This document shows, one piece after another, positions 38,501 to 50,400 of a DNA stretch of 64,000 nt. The translations under genes were made by a program, and so were the position numbers. The notes below the pieces were generated by a model, which was not told the DNA's origin, ran no database searches, and saw only the letters and a program-made list of their open reading frames with translations. How positions within the stretch are numbered: position 1 is the first letter of the stretch; every line of letters starts with the position of its first letter. The stretch spans positions 74,548,829-74,612,828 of the forward strand of contig OY804588.1 in NCBI GenBank assembly GCA_963680875.1, in the 5' to 3' direction. This DNA is from Bathymodiolus brooksi (lineage: Eukaryota > Mollusca > Bivalvia > Mytilida > Modiolidae).

Positions 38501-41500
38501 TGTAAAATAATCATAAACGTTAAGGTTAGGGTAATACATCATACGATCAATCTCGTCACACAGAGAGAAATGGAACTCTATACCACCATCTGTAAAATAA
38601 TCATAAACGTTAAGGTTAGGGTAATACATCATACGATCAACCTCGTCACACAGAGAGAAACGGAACTCTATACCACCATTTGTAAAATAATCATAAACGT
38701 TAAGGTTAGGGTAATACATCATACGATCAACCTCGTCACACAGAGAGAAACGGAACTCTATACCACCATCTGTAAAATAATCATAAACGTTAAGGTTAGG
38801 GTAATACATCAAACAATCAACCTCGTCACACAGAGAGAAACGGAACTCTATACCACCATCTGTAAAATAATCATAAACGTTAAGGTTAGGGTAATACATC
38901 ATACAATCAACCTCGTCACACAGAGAGAAACAGAACTCTATACCACCATCTGTAAAATAATCATAAACGTTAAGGTTAGGGTAATACATCATACGATCAA
39001 CCTCGTCACACAGAGAGAAATGGAACTCTATACCACCATCTGTAAAATAATCATAAATAATCATGTATATAATGTACAGTGAGGTCTATGATACCATAAA
39101 ATTTAGTTTCACACACTGCTATGGTGTTTAACGCCACTTGCAACAGCATTTCAGCTATACCGTGGCGGTCAGTTATATTGGTGAAGGAAACCAGAGTACC
39201 CGGAGGAAATCATCGACCTGCCGCAAGTCACTGACAAACTTTGTCACATAATATTGTATCGAGCACACCTCGCCATGAGCAGGATTCAAATTCACAACTT
39301 CAGTGATGATAGGAACTGATTGCATAGGTAGTTGTAAATCAAACCACCATACATACGATCACGACCATGACGACCCCATGATACACGTTAAAACCTGTAT
39401 AGTGAGTGAGTGATTGTTGTTTAATGCCTAGTGAGCAACTTTATAGATCATTCATGGCGAAAACAAGCTGACATGTTGATGAGATGATTTATCATGGCGA
39501 AAACAAGCTGACATGTTGATGAGATGATTTATCATGGTGAGAACAAGCTTACATGTTGATGAGATGATTTATCATGGCGAGAACAAGCTGACATGTTGAT
39601 GAGATGATTTATCATGGCGAAAACAAGCTGACATGTTGATGAGATGATTTATCATGGCGAGAACAAGCTTACATGTTGATGAGACGATTTATAATGGCGA
39701 GAACAAGCTTACATGTTGATGAGATGATTTATCATGGCGAAAACAAGCTGACATGTTGATGAGATGATTTATCATGGCGAAAACAAGCTGACATGTTGAT
39801 GAGATGATTTATCATGGAGAGAACAAGCTTACATGTTGATGAGACGATTTATAATGGCGAGAACAAGCTTACATGTTGATGAGATGATTTATCATGGCGA
39901 GAACAAGCTTACATGTTGATGAGATGATTTATCATGGCGAGAACAAGCTGACATGTTGATGAGATGATTTATCATGGCGAGAACAAGCTTACATGTTGAT
40001 GAGATGATTTATCATGGCGAGAACAGGCTGACATGTTGATGAGATGATTTATCATGGCGAGAACAAGCTTACATGTTGATGAGATGATTTATCATGGCGA
40101 GAACAAGCTTACATGTTGATGAGAAGATTCATGGTGAGAACAAGCTTACATGTTGATGAGATGTTATATAATGGATTCTGCTTTGTACTTGACCAACATG
40201 TCGAGTTGCATTTTTATAGCGCTAGCTCACTGAAACATCATCAGTCCATGGGTTCACATGTTGCTACACTCCGACACATTATTCTGATTCCGAGCAAACC
40301 AGTCTTCCCTCTTTCTCCTTAATGATGCTTGCTTAGCGGAGAGGCAACAAATACCTATTTTATAGTCTTTGGTTTGACCCGACGAGGGTTCGAATCCAAA
40401 TCTACCACACTCAAGGCAAACACGCTAGCCATTACACCACTAATGTGGTGAAAATAGTAGGTCCTGTGCAGAGAATGGAACCCGGGCCATTTGGTTGAAG
40501 ACAGCTTAAATGTATTAAGTATACGTACCAGATCTATTAGACACTTCTTTCTGAAATCTTTCTCGTTTATGCTTGGCTCGTGACGACAGATCACTGTCAG
40601 GTAAATGTCTCTCAGAGAACTTGATTAACGTTTGTAGACAGAGATAATCAGGATCTTCACGGAAATCATCAGGATATGTGTCCATCCATACAGATATCAC
40701 AGATTTTATCGTTCTATGAAAAATAATAATCATCAAATAAAACCAGGTTATTGTAACATCAAGTGAAATTAAATTGATACAAATACAGTCAAACCTGATT
40801 TAGTGATGACCTGTCACCTCTATTAAGTTAAAGTCAAACCTGATTTAGTGATGACCATCTCTATTAAGTTAGTCAAACCTGATTTAGTGATGACCTGTGA
40901 CCTCTATTAAGTTAGTCAAACCTGATTTAGTGATGACCTGTGACCTCTATTAAGTTAGTCAAACCTGATTTAGTGATGACCTGTGACCTCTATTAAGTTA
41001 CAGTCAAACCTGATTTAGTGATGACCTGTGACCTCTATTAAGTTAGTAAAACCTGATTTAGTGATGACCTGTGACCTCTATTAAGTTAGTCAAATCTGAT
41101 TTAGTGATGACCACCTCTATTAAGTTACAGTCAAACCTGATTTAGTGATGACCACCTCTATTAAGTTAGTCAAACCTGACTTAGTGATGACCTGTGACCT
41201 CAATTAAGTTAGTCAAACCTGATTTAGTGATGACCACCTCTATTAAGTTACAGTCAAACTTGATTTAGTGATGACCTCTATTAAGTTACAGTCAAACCTG
41301 ATTTAGTGATGACCTCTATTAAGTTACAGTCAAACCTGATTTAGTGATGACCTGTGACCTCTATTAAGTTACAGTCAAACCTGATTTAGTGATGACCTGT
41401 GACCTCTATTAAGTTACAGTCAAACCTGATTTAGTGATGACCACCTCTATTAAGTTACAGTCAAACCTGACTTAGTGATGACCTGTGACCTCTATTAAGT

Positions 41501-44408
41501 TAAAGTCAAACCTGATTTAGTGATGACCATCTCTATTAAGTTACAGTCAAACCTGATTTAGTGATGACCACCTCTATTAAGCAATAACTTGTATTATGTG
41601 ACCATAATTTGAAATTCCCTTTACAGTGCATTTCATATTAATTAAACCTGTATTTAGCAACCACCTGTCTTATGTGATCCTATTTCAATGTTCCATTGAA
41701 AGGTCACATTAGACAGGTTTGACTGTATAATTACATATTATTCAGTCTATTTTTATCATAATTTCTACATTTTGATTGGCAAATTAAACTGTGATTTATA
41801 TATGTGTATATATGTGTTAGGGGTATTGATTTTGCCTGTTTTTATTAGTTTTCGATGAGATTTTAGAACTTTTCCAACAGTGTGTTTTTTGTTTTTCATT
41901 TGATTCACTAACACATGGAAACATTAAATACCATACATGTTTTACTTTGATATATTTTATGTGATGCTTATGCTTATTTTTCTAAAATAGTAATTGCTAT
42001 TCAAGAATGTAGATAAAAATATTATGGTTTGGTTTGGTTTATGGTGTTTAATGCCACTTTCAACAATATTTCAGCTATATTGTGGATGTCACTTTTATTG
42101 GTGGATGGAGGAAACCAGAATACCCAGAGAAAATCACTGACCTGCCATTAAGTAACTGACAAACTTTATTACATAATGTTGTATCGCCTGAGTGGGATTC
42201 GAACTCACATTAGTGGTGATAGGTACTGATTGCATAGGTAGTAATATAACTACTATACGATCATGACAACGACGCCCCCTAAAAATATTATAAACATGTA
42301 CATAGCTTTGTACTGTTATACAGGTTGTTCAGTGAGAAAGTTTACTATATAATATACTGATAGTGTTAATATTCTTTTTGAATAACAGTTTACAATTCAC
42401 AAATAAACCTTGTTGACACCATATTGATGAAAAATTACACAAACATCCCTCCAGAATGACCTTTTTCACAACTCTAGAAAAATTATTGAAAAAAATCTGC
42501 CTTTTCACAGCCTGTAATGTTAATTAATAGAGGAGTTTCTAAATGTCAACTAGGGTGAAATACAAAAACATGAACAAGAGTTAAGGTTCATGTTTATAAC
42601 ATCTAAGTACATTTAACAATACAAGATAACAAGTCATAGCAGTTTACCAGTTACATATTATCACCTTTATTACCTATACAATATAGTTCACAAAAATACA
42701 GGTGAGGATGTGCAATATGTGTTTTTATCTACATTACACCTGGTGATCTAAGGAATGGGTTGAACTAAACTCAATTATATTAAAATATCAAATAAGTTAC
42801 TGGTAATTAACATTTCAACTAGAAAGTTTTTAATAAAATTCAAATTCAAATAATTGAATTTGAATTTGAAAAAAGGAAAAAACAAAAAATCACACCTTCA
42901 GAACAGTTTGAAAATCTAATGCAAAAATTATAGAAACTGAGACAAAATGGATACTCCAAACAAACAGAGACAAAATGGATACTCCAAACAAACATCTAAT
43001 GTAGGCTCACTTGCTAGGCTTGGTACAGACGCTTCAGTAAAAAGTGGCAGTGCTAAACTAGTTTTATGGACCCAAACCTCACCTCTTGGTGAAATACAAA
43101 CCTCCCCTCTTGGTGAAATACAAACCTCCCCTCTTGGTGAACTATAACCTCCCCTCTTGGTGAAATATTAAACCTCCCCTCTTAGTGAAATATTCACACT
43201 TGAATTTAATTAAGATTTGTAAAACACAGTCCTGTAAATGTTTTTTTGGCAGAAATGGGTCCAGTGTGATCAAATGAGACTGTTTAATTAAATTAGGCCC
43301 TCTACTACAATGAACTTCCTTTAAATGGAAATATCTATGAACTGATCTGAACCCATAAACTGGTGAACACAAAGTAATATTTATTTCCGAACAAAGTCTA
43401 TTGGAGGACGCCCTAATATTATCACCTATTTACACCTGTATAGATATCACATCATTCTGATGACAACATCATGTCGATAACTACAAAATTTCATCTTAAT
43501 TTTCCTCATATTCATAACACAGATTTTATTGGTTAAAAAATTCAGTTATATTCTGGCAGTCAGATTTATTGGTGGAGGATTGATTATAACCAAATACAAA
43601 CTTGACCTAAGTATTGTGTCCAGTATATCATTTAATAAATTTCTAATTATTTGCTTAAGGAGAACTTCAGGTAATCTCTCTTGTTAATCTATCCATCTGG
43701 TTCCCTAATTTGTTAATACTGTTCCCATTTATTATGATTTATGAAAGATAGTAATAATGATAGTAAGTATTAAAGTAAATTTTATTTAAAGTCATTAAAG
43801 AAATAACATGAGCTACATGCAGCTCTTACAACCACTAATGATAAGACAATGAATGCTCCCTACTACTGGTTCCCCATTGCTGTTAATCATGATAGATAGA
43901 TAAATGAGTAAGGTATTGAATCATGTGATTTATTTATAAATCAGCCATTAATAACAGACATCTGCAGAACAGAAGTAAATACTTCCTGTTTATGTCATTA
44001 ATGTTGATTGCCTGCATCTGTTGTTTTTAATTTTTATCAATGAGGCTCCACATGGGGGAATTCAATGGAGGTTACTAGGTGAATTTAAAAAAGAAATATT
44101 TTTTTAATTTTTACCTATGAGGCTAGCTCACATGGGGGAATTCAATGGAAGTTACTAGGTGAATATAAAAAAGAAACACAAATATTTACATCCAAGGGAG
44201 GTTACCAGGTGAATTTAAAAAAGAAACAAAAAATATTTACATGTTTTAAAAATAAGGAAATAAAGGGCTATACAGAGCAAAGCATGATACAACTGCAGCA
44301 TGTCAACAAGGGAAAGTTGAACAAGTGTATAAGGCTCAAAATGGGAAATTCAATGGAGGTTATTATGAGAATTTATAAAAGAAACAAAAGTATATCCTGA
44401 TGCCATGT

Positions 44409-44441
<33 letters not shown>

Positions 44442-47400
44442 AAGAGAAATATGTGTCCATAGGACATGGATGCCCCCAATTCTAGATAAAGTAAACATGG
44501 GAATAAGGGGAATAACTCCAGAATGGAAAAAGTGGTGAGGTCCATAATCAAACTTTGCCTTCATATTATTGTCCCTGAATTTCAAATGATTTACTTAAGG
44601 GAAACTTAGAGGTAACCAAATGTGGGACGGACGGACAGACATGGGTACAACTAAATGCCCCGATGCCTAGCGGCGAGGGCATAAATAGATCATTAAAAAT
44701 TTTATGCAAATCATGAAATATCATTATAACATGCAGGATTATTTGTCAGCCTCTGAGGTCATAGATTAAAGTTCAAAGATCAAGGTCATTTTCTGTTTTT
44801 TTTTATTTTATATTCTACCTTTGTTGAACATCGTGCAACTCTTTCTTCTCTTTACTTTCAGTGCCAGTTTTCTTCAACCATTTGAATCTGAAATATTAAA
44901 GTGAATATTAACATACAGTCGTGAATCAAAGTGAATATTAACATACAGCCGTGAATCAATTATATTTTACAGCATGTACAACAATGTAGAGCTCACGGAT
45001 AATAAATGTCATGTTTTCCAGTAACTTGACCAACCATCCATCCAACACTGTCCTTTTGCCAAATTTTGTTGTAAGGAAATTACAAAGAACATTATTTTGT
45101 ATAAAATAAAGCCAGTATTATGACTTTTTTATGTTTTTCCGCAAGTATTTAACAGTTCATCATGACACAGTGGATCATGTAGAAGAAAAACATTATTGCA
45201 GGAAGAAAAATATTTACACAGTAAAATTAAAATTAGATGTTTGTTGTATCTTTCTATCATTGTCATTATTTTTTGTGATACACTAACATCTACTGGGATT
45301 CAGCATAGGTTACCATAACTAAGGGTTATTATTTTTTGTGTTACACTAACATCTACTGAGATTCAGCATAGGTTACCATAACTAAGGGTTATTATTTTAA
45401 AACCACCAATCAGCAATGAGCCTACCAAATCTTGAGGTATTAAAACCAAGCACATGCTGAGAGCTGTTGTCAGATTGGGTTAGGGTTATGGTGTTTAATG
45501 CCACTTTCAACAATATTCCACCTTTTCATTGCAAAAGGGGTGGCTTTATAAGAGGCAAACTTAACTCAGTATCACTTTCCTATACTACAAGATCAGTAAC
45601 CTCCATAATTTAGATAACAAAATCTCTTTACAGTACAATAGTAATATACAATAAAATTCAGGGGCCGTCGTTGCCGTGATTGTATGGTAGTTGGAGTTAC
45701 AACTACCTATGCAATCAGTGCCTATCACCACTGATGTTGTGAGTTCGAATCTCGATCAGGGCGAGGTGTACAACCTTATGTCATAAAGTTTTGTAATATC
45801 CGTAAATATTTCATATCTGCATCGTCCATGTTTATAGTTTCTGATATTATGTTTGAACCTAATTATAATAAGATAACTGAGTCAGCAAGAAAATCTTTGT
45901 TGTTTTTTCCACCAGAAACATCCAAATATTACATTGGCGACGATATGATGGGATACAAATAACAATCTAAAACATCATAAATGGTACAGAGGATCGCTTA
46001 AAACCCCATTCTCCTGTGACCAAACGAAATTAAAAGGAAAACATTGCAAAACACAATACCGCAGTTTCCCCCATTCAATGTACACGCAGAAGGGTCTACA
46101 TCCACATGTTGGAAGAAATGGAAAGATAGATTAGACAATTTGCTCGTAGCAATGAACATTACAAATGCAAATAGAAAGAAAGCTTTATTACTTCACTACG
46201 CAGGTGAAGAAGTACATGATATGTTCAGTACGTTAACCCTAGCTCCACATGTAGGGGAAGGTGATCTTGACCTATACAAACAAGCATCAGATGCATTAAA
46301 TGACTACTTCATTCCAAAACGAAACAAAGAGTATGATATATATAAATTCAGACAATCAAAACAAGAGCCAGGGGAAAGTATTGACACGTACCACACAAAA
46401 CTACGAAAACTAGCAGAAAACTGTGAATTTGCCAATGTCGATGACGAAATTAAGTCCCAAATAATCCAGTCTTGTAGTTCGACCCGACTGAGACGCCGTG
46501 CACTTAGAGAAAATGAAATAAATCTTGAACAATTACTGAAACTTGCACGATCATTTGAAATAAGTGAACAACAGGCCAGTGGCATAGAAAAAACTGAATC
46601 AGCACATGCAATACATACCAAGACTCGTTCTAACCCACCATCAACTCATGGAAATTATAGAGGTGGCAGAAAACCAAGTAATGCACCTGAACACAAACAA
46701 GGTGGCAGAAAACCAAGTTATACACCTGAACACAAACAACAAAAATGTTACAACTGTGGAGGCTCTTTCCCACACAAAGGTGTTTGTCCAGCAAAAGGAA
46801 AAACTTGCAATAAATGTAAGAAATCAAATCATTTCGCAAAAGTCTGCCGATCAGGAAAAAAGGTATATTCTCTGACAACAACACAACACACTTGCTCTAG
46901 TTCTGAAGATGAATATTTATTTGGTTTAAATGAACATAACAACACTAAACAACCAAAAGCTACAGTCTGTCTGAAAGAAACACAACTTGAAATGGTTGTA
47001 GACACAGGAGCTACTGTAAATATTATGGATGAAAATACTTTGTCAAAACTCAAATCGCAACCAAAGCTCAACAACACAAAAACTAAAATTTATCCATATG
47101 GATCTGGCAAATCAATTGACATTATAGGAACATTTGACTGTGAAATAAAATCCGACATTCATAAAACAGCTGCCAACACAAGTATTTATGTTGTAAAAGG
47201 AAGCTATGGATCTTTACTAAGCTATGCAACAGCAGTAGATCTGAACATTATTCCAACAATCCGAGTAGTTCACAGCTCTGTAACAGATGATATAATAAAC
47301 AATTTTGCAGACCGCTTTGAAGGTATTGGCAAAATGAAAGGACTACATGCAGAGATACACATTGACAAAAACATAGTTCCAGTAACACAGCCACACAGGA

Positions 47401-50400
47401 GGATTCCATTTCATTTGAGAAAGAAAGTCGAGGATGAATTAAAGAGACTTGAAGAACTCGATATAATAGAAAAGGTAGATGGACCTACTCCTTGGGTATC
47501 ACCAATCGTAGTCGCACCAAAACCGAAAAACCCTGATGAAATCAGAATCTGCGTAGACATGCGTTTACCTAACAAGGCTGTTAAAAGAGAGAGTCATATA
47601 ACTATAACAATAGATGATATTATAGTTGAATTAACAGGAGCAAAAGTGTTCTCAAAATTGGACCTCAACTCTGGATATCATCAGGTAGAACTCAGCCCGG
47701 AGTCTAGATACATTACCACATTTACCACTCATGTTGGTCTTAGACGCTATAAGCGACTTATTTTTGGCATATCTTCAGCTGCTGAAAAGTTTCAAGCAAT
47801 CATTCGAGATTCACTGGATGAATTACAGGGTGTCAAGAATATTAGTGATGATATAATCATATATGGGAAAGACCAGGCAGAACATGACTTGCGACTAAGA
47901 AAAGTGTTTGAGCGACTGCGTAAGAAAAACATTACACTCAATAAAGGAAAGTGTGAATTCAATCGAGACAAAGTTGAATTCTTTGGCTACGTCTTCTCAA
48001 AAGATGGAATTTCGGTGGACCCAATGAAAATCAACGCCATAAAGAATGCTGAACCCCCGAAAAATGCTGCAGAAATTAGAAGTTTATTAGGATTGGCAAA
48101 CTATGTGTCCAGGTTCATTCCTGACTTTGCAACAATCACTGATCCACTAAGAATACTAACACATAAGAACACTCAGTGGAAATGGGAGACAACTGAAATA
48201 AAAGCATTCAACACTTTAAAAGACAAGTTAACAACCAGCGCAATGACATATTTTAATCCATCACTTCACACACAAGTTATTGTTGATGCAAGTCCGGTTG
48301 GTCTAGGAGCAATATTAGTGCAGGAAGGCAAAATTATCTCGTATGCAAGCCGTGCATTGTCTGGCGTAGAGAAGAGATACTCACAAACTGAAAAAGAGGC
48401 ACTAGCCATAGTATGGGGATGTGAACATTTTCATCTATATCTGTTTGGATCAGATTTTACTTTAATCACTGACCACAAACCTCTTGAGATTATTTTCAAC
48501 AATGGCAAATCAAGACCCCCAGCTCGTATCGAACGATGGAGACTCAGATTGCAACCATATGATTTCACCGTCACGTATCGACCAGGATCAAACAACCCAG
48601 CTGACTACATGTCTCGTCATCCATACACAGAAAAGAATGAAAAACATTTTCGACATGATAAAATGGCAGAAGAATATCTCAATTTTATCACCACTAATGC
48701 GATTCCGAAAGCAATGACACCAACTGAAATAGCGAATGCGACTACCCATGATGACATTTTGCAAGATGTAATATCAAGAATATTCACAGGGAGATGGAAA
48801 GGACTTCAACAGAGATATGACATTCAGCCTTTTATCCGTGTGAAAGATGAACTTACAATTGTACCAACTTCAGAAGGAAGCATATTACTGTGTAACAATC
48901 GTATTGTCATACCAACAACACTTCAACAAAGAGTAGTAAACATTGCACATGAAGGACACATGGGAATAGTCAAGACAAAACAACTTCTAAGAGAAAAAGT
49001 GTGGTTCCCTGCAATGAACAATTTAGTAGAAAGTACATTAGCACAGTGCTTACCATGTTTGGCAAGTACACCATGTAACAACACTGAACCATTAAGAATG
49101 ACAAACTTCTGGAAAAACCTTGGTCTCATGTTTCAGCTGATTTTTATGGACCATTACCAACTGGTGAATATTTGTTAGTCTTGATGGATGATTATTCAAG
49201 ATTTCCGATTGTCGAAATAACAACTTCAATTTCAGCAAAGGCAATTATACCGAAATTGGACAAAATATTCTCAATGTTTGGGATTCCGGATGAGTTTAAA
49301 ACTGACAATGGACCACCATTTCAAAGTTTTGAATTTGAGCAGTTTGCCAACTATCTTGGATTTCACCATAGGAGAATAACACCTCTTTGGCCAAAAGCTA
49401 ATGGAGAAGCTGAGAGATTTATGAGAACTATTGGGAAGGTTATTAAAGCTGCGCAAATTGACAAGAATTGGAAACAGGAATTGTACAAATTTCTAAGAAA
49501 CTACCGTGCAACACCACATTCTACCACAGGTGTTCCGCCGGCTCAAGCATTATTTGGAAAGAACATTCGAACAAAACTGCCTGAATACTCTACAAAAGTG
49601 AAGAAGGAAGTTGACATTCACAAACGTGACGAGGAAAACAAGTGTAAAATGAAAGAATATTCGGACAATAAGAACAATGCTAAATATTCTGGATTTAATG
49701 AAGGCGATTGTGTGCTAGTTAAAATGCCAAAAACAAATAAATTCTCAACTCCATTCAAACCTGTTCCGTATAAAATTATATCGAAAGCTGGATCACAAAT
49801 TACAGCCAGCACAGGAGATCACACCATCACGAGAAACTCGTCACACTTTAAGAAAATTAAGAAGGAACTTATGGAGGACATTTTGAATAAAGACAATGAT
49901 CTTGATGAAGAACAGTTAGAATTAGACAATGAAGAATTTCAGAACAATACATCTGACAATACCGACCAACATATCAGTGGTGATAATGTTAATCTGAGAA
50001 CAACACGTGTTCGTAAATCACCATCATACCTGAAAGACTATGTGTGTAAATAATTTGTAGGGAATTGGGTAAATATGTGACAAGGGCAGAATAATCCCTT
50101 TATATTTACCTCTAGGCAGGCAGTCTACCTAAGCCTAGTTTCTTGATTATTTAGTTAGTACTATTTTAGTAGTTTAGCAATTAAAGTTAAGCTGATTTCA
50201 AAAACCGTCATTAAAGGAACTATTTCTGAACTTTATATGCCAATCTAGTCAGGACAATAATACTCAGACTGTGATAAAGTAAACTTTACTTTTTCCTTTT
50301 ATATCAGTTTATATTATTTTATTTTGTATTTTCATTTCTAAAGGAAAGGAGAAATGTAATATCCGTAAATATTTCATATCCGTACCGTCCATGTTTATAG

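Noticed and set aside
36260..39060. TTAGGG within each 90-bp unit, suggesting interstitial telomere repeats
   Set aside because: Only one TTAGGG per 90 bp and no tandem hexamers; it is part of the intron 3' end.
36203..39082. Open frames of over 900 codons on both strands, apparently repeat proteins
   Set aside because: They arise because a 90-bp unit without stops is repeated 32 times. The plus frame has no similarity to anything; the minus frame is repeated acceptor intron plus exon start of the RalGDS-like gene.
46606..47077. Short frames on both strands inside gag
   Set aside because: Shadows of the gag-pol frame with no independent support.
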